Shown here piece by piece: positions 22,151 to 32,515 of a stretch of 64,000 nt of DNA. The notes under the pieces are model-generated. The model did not search any database. It saw nothing but the letters and a program-made list of their open reading frames with translations, and was not told where the DNA came from. A program made the translations under genes and the position numbers. The DNA is from Erinaceus europaeus. Taxonomy: Eukaryota; Chordata; Mammalia; Eulipotyphla; Erinaceidae. The stretch spans positions 65,567,092 to 65,631,091 of the forward strand of contig NC_080180.1 of the NCBI RefSeq assembly GCF_950295315.1, read 5' to 3'. The stretch's first letter is position 1, and every line of letters begins with the position of its first letter.

Positions 22151-22639
22151 TGACTAAGATGGTGAGATTCAGTGGGTTGTGTTGTTTCTTACTCTAAAAG
22201 CAACTCTTAGGTCTATCACAAGTGATAACTTTTTATAAGCCAATGGCAGTTCTGTCTCTATTTCACTAAAAAGCTAATATCAATAGACATTAACTATAAA
22301 ATTAATATTGCTTTAATAGTTTTGAATATTTTCATTGACAATTACAAATATCCAAACACCTTTCACTGTCTCCAACATCCAATTTAGCGATGATGTGATT
22401 ATAACTGTTGCAACAGTGATTGTAAAGCTTCAGACTCGGTGTTGTACATACTTATTTTTGTTGAGATCAGACAATAATTTTCTCTTTTATGTAGTAATTT
22501 TCTTGACTAGATATTAAGATATTTCTTCTTAAATCTTTCACTCTGAGTTTGGCAGAATTTAAATTATCTTTAATTTGACACTTTCCATTCTTCTGTGGTT
22601 TACTTCATAGACATTTATAATCTATTTTTCATTTGCTAT
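22151..22639. other. Unique AT-rich sequence
   Basis: No gene or recognisable repeat. Confidence 0.4.
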
Positions 22640-22654
22640 AGTGAATTTAAGAAC

Positions 22655-22798
22655 ATCCAACTTGGGGTGGAGAGAAGTCTTACTAGAGCACAGGACGTAC
22701 AAGTCTGAGGCCCTACTTTACATCATGATTTTCTTATATGAGCAGAAATGTGTTCTGGGCACTTTCTCTTTCTCACAAATAAATCTAAAAAAAAAAAT
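22655..22798 (+). mobile_element. Old SINE remnant
   Basis: GGGGTGGAGAGAAGTCTTAC and CTTTCTCTTTCTCACAAATAAAT suggest an eroded head and tail. Confidence 0.4.
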
Positions 22799-22972
22799 TA
22801 ATTCCCTCTCCCCCATGGATAGTACTTTCTTTCCCTTTAACAGAACACAACCTTCAATTTCACATGTGCATTTTGAGACTCTGTGGCAGCTGTAGGGAAC
22901 TCTGATGTTTCCTACCTCAGAGTGAAACACCCCCAAGGGGAAGATTCCCCTCCACTTATAAAAGTGTTACCA

Positions 22973-23076
22973 GGGAGTCGGGCTGTAGTGCAGTGGGTTA
23001 AGCACCTGCGGTGCAAAGCACAAGGACCGGCATAAATATCCCAGTATGAGCCCCTGGCTCCCCACCTGCAGGGGAG
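22973..23076 (+). mobile_element. Long-family SINE, 5' half, split by an LTR
   Basis: GGGAGTCGGGCTGTAGTGCAG starts the head; it breaks after CACCTGCAGGGGAG and resumes at 23850. The last six bases are duplicated on the far side of the LTR. The SINE's own target duplication, GTTACCA, is visible just upstream and near 24130. Confidence 0.92.
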
Positions 23077-23849
23077 TGCTGGTAACATGCGTAAGCCTGA
23101 TAGAGCTAAGGGAGAACCACCCCCATCTTTGGATGGAGGTCTGAGAAGATAACCTCTTGGTAAGTCTCTCTCAACCGAGGTGAGCATAAGGGGGGAAACT
23201 CAGACTTGGTTCTTTCCTTCTTGACTCTCAGGCCCACAGAAACCCCAGTACTTCCCTCCATTCACTGCAGGCCACATGGCCACAGATTCACTCATTCAAA
23301 GTCACCTTCTGATCACAGAGAACACACCTTATCACACACCTCAGACCCCAGACAAGAGAAATTCCAAACTATACGGCCTTTTGATATCCGTCTTCTCTCT
23401 GTCTCACCCTACGGGTTTAACCCCTATGCTTCTCTCAAATACCTTTGGATAATTAAGTTGCTTGTGTTATGGAGAATAACTGTCTTGTATCTCATCACTT
23501 CCTGTCATACCAGCCCCCTACCTTAGGGGCATGCTGACTGTTAAGAAACCTGTAATTTCTGTCCTATTTCAACAATAATTACCTCCATTGCTTTTCTATT
23601 TAACTCATGTCAATTTTGCTAATAAACGACTCTAGGATTCTGGGACTCTAGGACTCAGATTCTAGATTCACGCTAAGAGTCCCCTGTTGTCTTTTACTTC
23701 GTGTCACCCCTGTCGTGAGCGAGAAAGAACCAGCCCGTTACCTTTCCCCTGGAGACCACCCCACCAGAGGAGGAGAGAGACACTCCGAAATCTGGCGCCC
23801 AATTTGGGGCTCGAACCCACGACCCTGAGATTAAGAGTCTCCGTCTTCA
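23077..23849 (+). mobile_element. Solo LTR with a tRNA-Lys-complementary U5 end
   Basis: The element is 773 bp, begins TGCTGG and ends TCTTCA, and is flanked by a perfect 6-bp duplication GGGGAG (23071-23076, 23850-23855) inside one SINE. TG...CA ends with a 6-bp duplication fit a class II (ERVK-like) retroviral LTR. A polyadenylation signal AATAAA lies at 23621-23626, in the expected R/U5 region and orientation. The last 57 bases include a stretch complementary to tRNA-Lys(CUU), listed separately. No internal retroviral sequence is present, so it is a solo LTR. Confidence 0.85.
23793..23841 (-). other. tRNA-Lys(CUU)-like segment inside the LTR
   Basis: In reverse complement these 49 bases match tRNA-Lys(CUU) from the 3' CCA through the acceptor and T arms, variable loop and anticodon arm: start TGGCGCCCAA, then GGGGCTCGAACCCACGACCC and GATTAAGAGTC. 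By eye about 47 of 49 agree with the remembered tRNA; the differences are two bases at 23803-23804. The first 18 bases are the usual retroviral tRNA-Lys1,2 primer-binding site. The D arm and 5' acceptor strand are missing, so it is not a functional tRNA gene. Confidence 0.8.
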
Positions 23850-24130
23850 GGGGAGTCCCTTCACAGGCGGTGAAGTAGGTCTGCAGGTGTCTATCTTTCT
23901 CTCCCCCCTCTGTCTTCCCCTCCTCTTTCCATTTCTCTCTGTCCTATCCAACAATGACGACATGAAGACATCAATAACAAGAATAATAACTACAACATTA
24001 CTAAAAAACAACAAGGGTAACAAAGGGGAAAATAAAAAATATATATAAAGGAAGGCTACTAAATACAATAATTATTTAAAAAAATTATTTAAAACTAAAT
24101 ACAATAATTATTTAAATTATTTTTAAAAAG
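23850..24130 (+). mobile_element. Long-family SINE, 3' half
   Basis: It resumes with GGGGAGTCCCTTCACAGGCGG, continues through TCTCTCTGTCCTATCCAAC and the AACAA-rich 3' end, and finishes in an AT-rich expanded tail near 24050-24128. Confidence 0.9.
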
Positions 24131-24769
24131 TTACCATTCTGATACTAGAAGAGCCATTGAAGATGTGGCTTACTGAGAAGCAAGTTTCTGGGCTCATCAG
24201 CTTACCAAAATCATATCGTTAGGCAAATGTTTTCTAAAGTTTTAGTATCTCTTTGTACATCCTAACAAATAAATTAATTAATAGTAGAGTCAAGCATTCT
24301 ACTTTAATTTGTGTTTTATCTCAGAAACCTTCTCTGAATTTGTGTGACCTGAGTCGGAGTGCTAATTCCATTTCCATCTGCATAAATGAGAGGACGGGAC
24401 CAGGCACAATCTCCAAGGATCCTTGTGACTCTACGATTATATGATTCTAATGAACTACACTGCATATCTGGAGTGGGAAAATTCAATTGGAACTATAACA
24501 GAAGTTTCTTTCTCTTTGAATTAACACTTGTGGACTTGGGAACGTAGAGCCAAGGAAGGAAACTGGTCTTCTCACCAGAGTTCATCTTAAATTTACCGAC
24601 ATTATGAAAGACAGCTGGCAAGAGTTCTCATGTTGCTTTATCCTAGTCCTTTATCTCTCACCTACTGAAACTTTTGCATAAATTCATACATTCCTGTCTT
24701 CAGAGGATTTAGTGAAAATACAACTCTATTTTCTAGAGATGGAATTTCAGCACCTAAAAACATTAGTTT
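24131..24769. other. Unique sequence, no gene seen
   Basis: The 63-codon plus frame at 24253-24444 has no recognised features. Confidence 0.4.
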
Positions 24770-24905
24770 TGAGACTGAGGAGACAGCACAGTGACTTGTG
24801 TAGAAGAATTTCAACTGAGGCCCCAGACAACACACGTTCAATCTCTGACACCATCACAAGTCAGAGATGAGACGTGCTCTGGTCTCTCATTAAAATAGAG
24901 TAACT
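24770..24905 (+). mobile_element. CTCTGG-family SINE
   Basis: GAGACTGAGGAGACAGCACAG, CACGTTCAATCTCTGAC and GACGTGCTCTGGTCTCTCATT mark head, B box and 3' end. Confidence 0.82.
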
Positions 24906-25044
24906 AAGATATTGGAAACAAATGAAAGAACATTGGTTTTTCTGGAAATTTACTATCTATCCATTTATCTTGCCAATAATTTTAATTTACTAAAATATAT
25001 TAGTTTATTTCCTTTAGCGTTATTTGTCTAATTTATCTCTTTTT

Positions 25045-25303
25045 AAATATTTATTTATTTATTCCCTTTTGTTTCCCTTGTTGTTTTATTATTGTTATTG
25101 TTGTTGGATAGGACAGAGAGAAATGGAGAGAGGAGGGGAAGACAGAGAGGGGGAGAGAAAGACAGACACCTGCAGACCTGCTTCACCGCCTGTGAAGCGA
25201 CTCCCCTGCAGGTGGGAAGCCGGGGGCTCGAACCGGGATCCTTCCACCAGTCCTTGTACTTTGCGCCACGTGCACTTAACCGCTGCACTACCGCCCGACT
25301 CCC
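25045..25303 (-). mobile_element. Long-family SINE, antisense
   Basis: Well preserved, from the TTTATTTATTTATTCCC tail to the CGCCCGACTCCCC head. CGGGGGCTCGAACCGGGATCC is the reversed B-box region. Confidence 0.92.
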
Positions 25304-25734
25304 CCTAATTTATCTCCTTTTTAGGACATGGAATATCTTCGACTTTACACACATATTGATAATCAAAGCATTTGTCCAGTATTTGCATCTTGAGTATTTG
25401 TATAAGCCAAGTTGACCTCCTCTTGTAGAAGCTAGGAAAAGAGACACAGAGTGCTACTAGGAATCTCAGAGAGATAAGGTCTACAGAAATCCCTGCCACA
25501 CCCAAAAGGAAGATGGATGATGGCTTCCTACCAATGTGCGAGTAGGAAGCAATTACTGGTGTAAAAATGATAATTTATCATCTTCTGCTGAAGCAGTTGG
25601 TTCTTTTCAGAATTCAAGCTGTGTAAACAAGGACAGCAAAGAAAGTGAATGAAACGCCATGAAGGAGTTCTTGTTATAATCACAGATGAGCCGAGTCTGT
25701 CCCCAACTATAGCAACATAATGTCTAGGAGACTT

Positions 25735-25957
25735 CTTTCTTTTTTGAACTATTTTATTTATTTATTATTGGATAGAGACAGACAGAAATTGAGAGAGGAT
25801 GGGGCAGATAAGAGAGGGAGAGAGACAGAGAAACACCTGCAGTTCTGCTTCACCACTCATGAAGCTTTTCCCCTGCAGGTGGGGACCAGGGGCTTGAACC
25901 TGAGTCCTTGTGCGCTGTAATGTGTGCACTTAACCAGGTGCGCCACTGCCTGGCTCC
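25735..25957 (-). mobile_element. Short-family SINE, antisense
   Basis: Complete from TTTATTTATTATTGGATAG to CCACTGCCTGGCTCC. Target duplication GAGACTTCTTTCTT is visible at about 25728 and 25958. Confidence 0.92.
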
Positions 25958-25989
25958 GAGACTTCTTTCTTTCTAGCACAGAAGACTTT

Positions 25990-26163
25990 CTTTTTTATTT
26001 TTAAAATATTTTATTTACTTATTTTAATGAGAGATACAGAGAGAGGGGAGAGAGAACAGAGCACTGCTCAGCTCTGGCTTATGGTAGGGATTGAACCTGG
26101 GAACTTGGAGTCTCAGGCATGAAACTCTCTTTGTATAACCATTGTGCTGTCTCCCCAGCTCCA
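25990..26163 (-). mobile_element. CTCTGG-family SINE, antisense
   Basis: GAACAGAGCACTGCTCAGCTCTGGC, GGATTGAACCTGGGAAC and GTGCTGTCTCCCCAGCTCC give the family signature in reverse. It follows the preceding SINE in the same orientation. Confidence 0.9.
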
Positions 26164-27409
26164 CAGAAGACTTTCAAAGTGCAGAAATGTTCACTTATAA
26201 AAACAAGCAGCAGATTGCAGGTGAAGCTTTAAAGACACAGACTTAAAATTGGAACAAAACTGGATCCTAGCATGTCAGTGAAATTCTAACTCACTGGTCC
26301 AAACGGAGGTATCCATAGGTCCCTGCCCCTTCCAGGACTTTGGGAATGGCTTCTTCAAGGCTGCAGGTCCATCTCTGGACTCTTGACCCCTTCTTCCATC
26401 TTCCTTCACCCAGTAGCATAATCTCATAGAACCTCTCTGTTTCCACCATTGCCTGGCCTTCTTCCTTGCTGGTAAAATGCCTTTCCCTCACTCTTTCACA
26501 TTGACATGAGAGGCAAATACAGCTGATCACGTACAGAAGCGGCGACTCTCTGTGAGTGTTGACGGGGAAAATGTTTTTATGCGTGAGTGACAACATTAAG
26601 TCGGTAAGGAAACATGGCCGTGCTTTCCTGCACAGCTCCGCGAAGCCTCTTTAATCACCATACTTTCTCTCTCCTATGCAGTCATTATATCTGAAATAAA
26701 GTATTGACAACACGATATATGTGCAACACAAGAGCTAGATGATGTGAGCTGTAATTAATAATAAACACACTCCTTAAATTCTAAAAGCCATGGGCATTTA
26801 AATTATAACTGTGCCATGGAGCAGTAACCTATCTGCCTATTAATTATATCCCATAAAAGCAATATACCTGCACTAATTAATTATACTCGAAATAACAACT
26901 ATGGCTTAATTAAGAATACCATTCCTAATAATGAAGTCTTAAAATAATTGAAATCTTCCATCCAGGGGCAGGAATAATTATTGTCCTTGGAAAGAAAACC
27001 AAATCCTGGCTATGCAGAGCAAAACTGAACCCTGAGTGACATGGAATCTGAACCTGAACCAGGCAGTAAGTAGTTCACAGGAGCTCATGAACGCAAGCCT
27101 TTGACAGCTTGTGCTCCAAGCTCTCTGCCATCACCACTGCAGATCCTGTTCCTACTTAAGGGGTTCTCTGCATGTCCTGAGATTAATTCCCATTTTGGAG
27201 AACATGTAAATGTGAAAGAGTGAGGGAGGGAGAGGTCTATTTTTTTTTTATTTGACCAAAGTTTTTATACTGACAAAAATGACAAAAATTTAAAATTATA
27301 TAAAGACTCATAAATACAAATCAAAGCTCAAAGACAAACTGTGGTAAATACTAAATCTGTTTCTGTAATACATACATGCATTAAACCACAGCTAATAATA
27401 TATTTCCAG
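26164..27409. other. Unique sequence with a homeodomain-motif cluster
   Basis: No gene is seen; the 101-codon minus frame at 26291-26596 has no recognised features. 26640-26990 is AT-rich and repeat-free, with TAATTA-type motifs at about 26752, 26841, 26874-26882 and 26906. Confidence 0.4.
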
Positions 27410-27562
27410 GTTCTTTTTTTTCTTTTTCTTTATTGGTGCATAAATGTTTTACAGTCAACAGTAAATATTATAGTTTGTACATGCATAGCATTTCCCAGTT
27501 TTCCCCTTAACAACACAACCCCTACTAAGTCCTCTGCCATCATGTTCCAGGGACATTTGTAG
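27410..27562 (-). mobile_element. L1 3' end, antisense
   Basis: TTTATTGGTGCATAAATGTTTTACAGTCAACAG through TTTCCCAGTTTTCC and AAGTCCTCTGCCATCATG is the reverse of the terminal 150 bases of the L1 at 47.0-47.18 kb. Confidence 0.75.
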
Positions 27563-27591
27563 GTATTTTTTTAAATTTATTCATTGCAATA

Positions 27592-27932
27592 CCTTTTTTT
27601 TTTCCCTCCAGGGTTATTGCTGGGGCTCAGTGCCTGCACCACGAATCCACTGCTCCTGGAAGCTTCCCCCCCTTTTGTTGCCCTGGTTGTTTTGTTGTAG
27701 TAGTTATTATTATTGTTTCCATTGCTGTCATTATTGTTGGATAGGACAGGGAAATGGAGAGAGGAGGGGAAGACAGAGGGAGAGAGAAAGACAGACACCT
27801 GAGACCTGCCTCACCACCTTGAAGCAACTCTCCTGCAGGTGGGGAGCCGGGGGCTCGAACCAGGATCCTTACGCTGGTCCTTGAGCTTTGCACCACATGC
27901 ACTTAACCCGCTGTGCCACCACCCTACTCCCT
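27592..27932 (-). mobile_element. Extended long-family SINE, antisense
   Basis: The clearest copy of the extended form. The 3' extension (CCCTCCAGGGTTATTGCTGG, GCACCACGAATCCAC) joins directly to the CCCTTTTGTTGCCCTGGTTG body and then the head, which ends ACCCTACTCCC. Confidence 0.9.
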
Positions 27933-28109
27933 GTAATACCTTTTGATAATAGCTTGTTTTGTCTTTGTGTTGAAATTACTGATTTTCTTCTAAGGACTAC
28001 CACTAAGTATTATAAAATTATAGCTATTCATTTGCAGGAGATATGCTTACTGTTTCTAAGCATACTGCTTCATAAACACTGAGGTTTTCTGCCCCAGTTC
28101 TTACAGTTC

Positions 28110-28240
28110 CCATTTGTTTATTATTTGTGGGAGAGTTTTTTCTGTGTAGTGGAGAAAAGAGAGAATCCAGAGCATCACTGAGAGACACGTGTTGCGGGTG
28201 ACTCCAGTGAGAACCTCAGGCATGCATGCCATGCCCATCC
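28110..28240 (-). mobile_element. CTCTGG-family SINE, antisense, diverged
   Basis: TTTGTTTATTATTTGTGGGAGAG, CAGAGCATCACTGAG and CCTCAGGCATGCATGCCATG fit the reversed family. Confidence 0.6.
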
Positions 28241-28344
28241 CTACTTGAGTCACTTCCCCAACTATTCCGTAAGCTACTCAGTGCATCATTTTTGAGGAAA
28301 TTGCTTAAGAAGTATCTATTTGTAGCAGTGGTTATAAATTTTGT

Positions 28345-28587
28345 TTACTTTAAAAAGCTCATCGTTCCAGAGGTACTCAAACCTTTATTTCCTTGGTGGC
28401 CATGCTGTTTGTTGCTCGTTGGTGGGGTGGTCCCTTTGTCATTTCCCTTTTGAGAGGAAGTTCCTAACGTTTTCCACATCACGTCTCTGTAGAGTTTCTT
28501 CTCTGAAAGATTGAATAGTGCCCACTCCTCTGGAGTGAATATCAGAGTTACATCTTTATGGGTCACTGAGCACCAAGAAACTGTCAT
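28345..28587 (-). pseudogene. Orphan KRAB-A box (KRAB zinc-finger gene relic)
   Basis: The minus-strand frame from the ATG at 28585-28587 encodes a recognisable KRAB A-box, including IFTPEEWALFNLSEKKLYRD and VMWKTLG. KRAB A-boxes recruit TRIM28/KAP1 to silence DNA, usually ahead of a C2H2 zinc-finger array. Residues 7-45 or so are the A-box; after GTSSQKG the frame becomes low-similarity sequence. Just before the box the minus strand has CTCAG/TGACC, where the A-box exon normally starts, but the donor position after the box reads GAAATG instead of GT. No KRAB-B box or zinc fingers follow. It may be a broken exon of a lost gene or a retrocopy piece; I cannot decide. It is probably non-functional. 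Confidence 0.72.
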
Positions 28588-29002
28588 TTCTTCCCCCTTT
28601 CTCTCAATTCCCTTTCAAGCCAGAGAATGAAGAGGGGGGAGAAGGAGTAGTAACTTGAGACTGTGATCTAAATCCACTAGCCAGACCTCTCTGCTTCACA
28701 GCACTGCGCCACCGGCTGTTCAGATTCTGGGCTCACTGAAGACTCCTCTCCAAGGTCTGAATCACAGCAAGGTGGGAGCTACACTGAGAAATAAGGGAGG
28801 ATTCCAGGAGTGAGAACACTAGAGTGACTGACTCCCCGGATAGTCTTCTCTCTCCACCCGTAGTGGGAGAGGACTATTCACAGGAAGGAAGAAGGCTAGG
28901 GGATGAGGGAAGCAGAGAGATTTTATAGCAGTACACTACTGGGTGGAAGGTGGTCAAAAAAGGGGTAGGAGATGAATCTGTAGAGTTGAAAAGTCGTCTC
29001 TC
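28588..29002. other. Moderately GC-rich sequence upstream of the KRAB relic
   Basis: On the minus strand this lies 5' of the KRAB frame and could include old 5' UTR or intron of the same gene. No frame or repeat is recognised. Confidence 0.35.
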
Positions 29003-29285
29003 GGGAGTCAGGTGGTAGCACGGCGGGTTAAGCACAGGTGGCGAAAAGTGCAAGGACCGGACCAGCGGAAGGATCCCGGTTCAAGCCCCTGGCTCCCCAC
29101 CTGCAGGAGGGTCTCTTCAGAGGCAGTGAAACAGGTCTGCAGGTGTCTCTCTTTCTCTCTCTCTTCCCCTCCTCTCTCTATTTATCTCTGTTCTATCCAA
29201 CAACGACAACAAAAATAACTACAACAATAAAACAACTAGGGCAACAAAAGGGAATAAATAAATAAATAAATAAATAAACATATAT
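29003..29285 (+). mobile_element. Long-family SINE
   Basis: The head GGGAGTCAGGTGGTAGCACG, B box CCGGTTCAAGCCCC and an AAATAAATAAATAAATA tail are present. Flanking GAAAAGTC repeats suggest the target duplication. Confidence 0.9.
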
Positions 29286-29539
29286 ATAAAAAGAAAAGTC
29301 ATGCCTCAAGTCCCCTCTGGACACCTTGGTTTTGACCCAGTGATCCTGATCTTGGAATTATCACTCCTAAGACTGTAAGTGAACCAGCCTTCATTACAAT
29401 AACTTACCAAGGATGGTAATTTACTACAGCACCTGTATTATTATTAATATTATTATTTTATTATTATTATCTATCATGAGGGTTAACATTTGGGCTTTGT
29501 TGCATGCACAGCTCTACCCTTCCATACAACCTTTTTCAC

Positions 29540-29636
29540 ATATTGTCATTTTTTTTGATAGATGTCGAGAGACAGTTAGAAGGAGAGAGACATAGAATAA
29601 AGGTGAGACACCTGCAGCTTTGCCTTATGACTTTTT
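29540..29636 (-). mobile_element. Short-family SINE, antisense, first part
   Basis: GATAGATGTCGAGAGACAG to CACCTGCAGCTTTGCC. It is interrupted by a younger SINE; TGCCTTATGACTTTT occurs on both sides (29622-29636, 29920-29934). Confidence 0.82.
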
Positions 29637-29919
29637 TAAAAAATATTTTATTTTTTAATTTATTTATTCCCTTTTGTTGCCCTTGTTTTTTTATTGTTGT
29701 AGTTATTAATGTCGTCATTGTTGGACAGGACAGAAAGAAATGGAGAGAGGAGGGGAAGACAGAGAGGGGGAGAGGAAGACAGACACCTACAGACCTGCTT
29801 CACCGCCTGTGAAGCGACTCCCCTGCAGGTGGGGAGCCGGGGGCTTGAACTGGGATCCTTAGACCAGTCCTTGTGCTTTGCGCCACGTGCGCTTAAACCG
29901 CTGCGCTACCGCCCGACTC
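29637..29919 (-). mobile_element. Long-family SINE inserted in an older SINE
   Basis: Complete antisense copy from the TTTATTTATTCCCTTTTG tail to the CGCCCGACTCC head, bracketed by a 15-bp target duplication. This shows the long family was active after the short-family copy landed. Confidence 0.92.
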
Positions 29920-30000
29920 CTGCCTTATGACTTTTGAAGCTCCCTTTCTGCAGGTGAAAAGGAGCCACCAGGGTCCACCTACAAGTTTTTCTAGACATGG
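29920..30000 (-). mobile_element. Short-family SINE, antisense, second part
   Basis: It continues with GAAGCTCCCTTTCTGCAGGTG toward the head, which fades before 30000. Confidence 0.65.
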
Positions 30001-31750
30001 ACTTAAAGGGAAATCTTTCAACATTACCACGTTCTACCAGGAGTCCTTTATTATAGGACTTCAAAAGAATGATAACCGGGTTAGCACTGTACCTTTTCAA
30101 CAGCGGTTTAATATGAGTAGTTACGTTTGTACAGTGTATTTAGGCATGTGAGTATATTGCATCATGAATTCCTAATGTCTTCATTCCCACTCAAACTCCT
30201 TTCCTGTCTTTACATCCCGTAGGATGTAGGTCTCATGCATCCATGCTAAGGCATGACAGTTTTTCTCATTTACTGTATGAATGTAGTGGACAATGTAATT
30301 ATAATTTGATCTCAGTTATAGGAAATGACATTAATCCCTGCCTATTCAATGTGAACTTTATTCGTTATTTTATCTGTGTTGGAGAACCCAGTACATACCC
30401 CATGAACTCAGGACCTAGGAACAATCCCATCCCTTCTCACTCTAGCCCCTTCTTCCTCTGTACCACCCGCCAAGTTCTAACTTCTGCCATCAGCCTCCCA
30501 TCTGCTTTTGGTGAGCTTCTCAAAGTTCTGCTTTAAACGCCTACATCTTGGAATCTGGCCACATACTGGAGACAAGCAACTTGCTCCCTGCTTCCTTCTC
30601 TGTGACCTCCTTTTGTGTCACTGGTTCCAAGAGCTCCATCTCCAGGGAGGATCCCACAGACTGGCCTTATTACGTAACAAGGGGAAACTTATTTTCTGCT
30701 TAGTCTTTTTTTTTTTTTTCTTTTCCTATTGAGTGTCTGGAAGAAATGTTACCGGAGGGGGGGAAAATCTAGCATGAATGTGATTTATCTGGCAGGTTGA
30801 TTTACACTTAATAAATCCCATCAAGCACTGTATGTATTCTCCAATCCCTTGGACCAGATGTCGTATATATTTTGCTCCGATGTTATTGGCTTCTGCAGTG
30901 TGAGGGCTTGTTCAATGTGAAATACTCTGTCATGGTGGACCCGGACCCCCCTACCGTGAACTTAAATGCAAACTTGCTATAGTTGCTGCTGTATTTCTTG
31001 TGCTCTTAATGAGAGCTTTTAGCTTTTCCATTTTGTCTTAACTCTGGAATTAAGGGGCCATTCATCTCTTTCTAATCTGTTTTCTTGTCCATAATTTTAA
31101 TGAAAGTGTTCTTTTAATGGCCACCAATAACTTCTCTATGGACCCCGTTCACACTTGTCACAGTCTCAGCAGCATTTCAGTCCTTGAGAACTCCCTCTCT
31201 TGCAAAGATTCTTCTTTAACCCTTCCTGTAAGACATCAGCTGTGGAGTCCCTTATGCCACCCTCAGCTTACTCTCAGCTGAGTGTTGACAACAAGTGTCT
31301 TCTCAGGTCATTTGGTAGGAAGTTGTATTGTTAGTCTAAAGATGTACTTGGGTGATTTAATGAAAAAAAAATACATTATTTTCAATGGTTCATCTAAGTT
31401 GATAACTCCTTTAATTTTATTTCTGCTTCTATCTGTTCTCTAAGCTTCCCACATAGACATAGAATTATTTAATCATCATCTTTATTTCTCTCTGGTCAGC
31501 ATCAGAAAAACAAATAGTCCTGTGATTTCCTTCACTTCATACTATCACCAGAGCCACCATCACAGTCAAGGGCAGCAGCATTTCCCATCTATTCTTTTCT
31601 CCTACAATTGGTTCTTCAAAGAAAAATGCCAAAGAAAACCAGTTTCAAATGGTAGGTAAGTGGTAAACACAAATATTACTCACAGGCTCTTGCACTGAGG
31701 GAAATGAAAATGTGAGCTGGAGCTGAGTTTAACTCCAAATACAACAAAGA
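30001..31750. other. Unique sequence, candidate conserved non-coding DNA
   Basis: No repeat or coding gene is recognised. 30770-31150 is repeat-free with few frames. The 97-codon frame at 30243-30536 shows no recognised domain. Confidence 0.35.
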
Positions 31751-31754
31751 GGGC

Positions 31755-32012
31755 CCACGTCGGCCATGGCACCTGTGAGCAAAACCCATGTTACCATGCC
31801 TGAGGAGCTGGGTTCAAGTCCTGCCTGGTCTCACTCATGGTAGGCATGTTGAGTGGAACAGTATTTTGGATGTTTTTTCTTCTCTTTCTTTTTCTTGTCC
31901 TGTCACTCTCTATCAAACAAGAAAACAAACAGAAACAAACAAACAAAAGGGGCCACCAGCAATGGTGGAGCTGTGTAAGCTCCAAACTCCTGTGCTAATC
32001 CTAGTAGAAAAA
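31755..32012 (+). mobile_element. Extended short-family SINE
   Basis: GAGGAGCTGGGTTCAAGTCC is the B-box region. After the CT-rich body and (CAAA)n, GGGGCCACCAGCAATGGTGG and CTCCTGTGCTAATCCTAG form a variant 3' extension ending in oligo(A). Confidence 0.75.
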
Positions 32013-32309
32013 AAAAAAAGAGAGAGAGAGAGAAGGCATGAGACAAAGAACAGAAAACAAAATTAGTTGACAGACAATTGCTAAGAAGATCTATCAAGGG
32101 ACTTAGGGGTATTATTGCTAAATAACTTGAATAGAAATCTTGCTGAAGGCAGACTGAAATAAACAGCAACGTGACCGTGAATCAGACGTACTCTGAGTTC
32201 ATGTGGAGTATCTTTGGTTTGGCTTGTGATGTTGGCCCTGCCTTTCTCTTGACCTCTGCTAGCTGTTCTGTCTGTGCAGAGCCAAGCATATGTTAAAGAA
32301 AGAGATGCT

Positions 32310-32515
32310 TAGGGGACTGGGTGGTGGCACACCTGGGTGAACATACACCTGACACAGTTCCCCAGGTCCCCACCTGCAGGAGGGAAGCTTCACAAGCAGT
32401 GGATCAGTGCTGCAGGTGTTTCTTTGTCTCTCCGCCTTGCCACCTCCTTCCCTCCCAACTTCTCTCTGTCACTATCAAAATAAATACAGCAAACAAATAT
32501 TTTTTAAAAAAAGGA
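32310..32515 (+). mobile_element. Short-family SINE
   Basis: GGGGACTGGGTGGTGGCACAC, CCCCACCTGCAGGAGGGAAGC and TCTCTCTGTCACTATCAAAAT lead to an A-rich tail. Confidence 0.85.

Noticed and set aside
23793..23841. Functional tRNA-Lys gene on the minus strand
   Set aside because: Only the 3' two-thirds of the tRNA is present; the D arm and 5' acceptor strand are missing and it lies within an LTR bounded by a target duplication.
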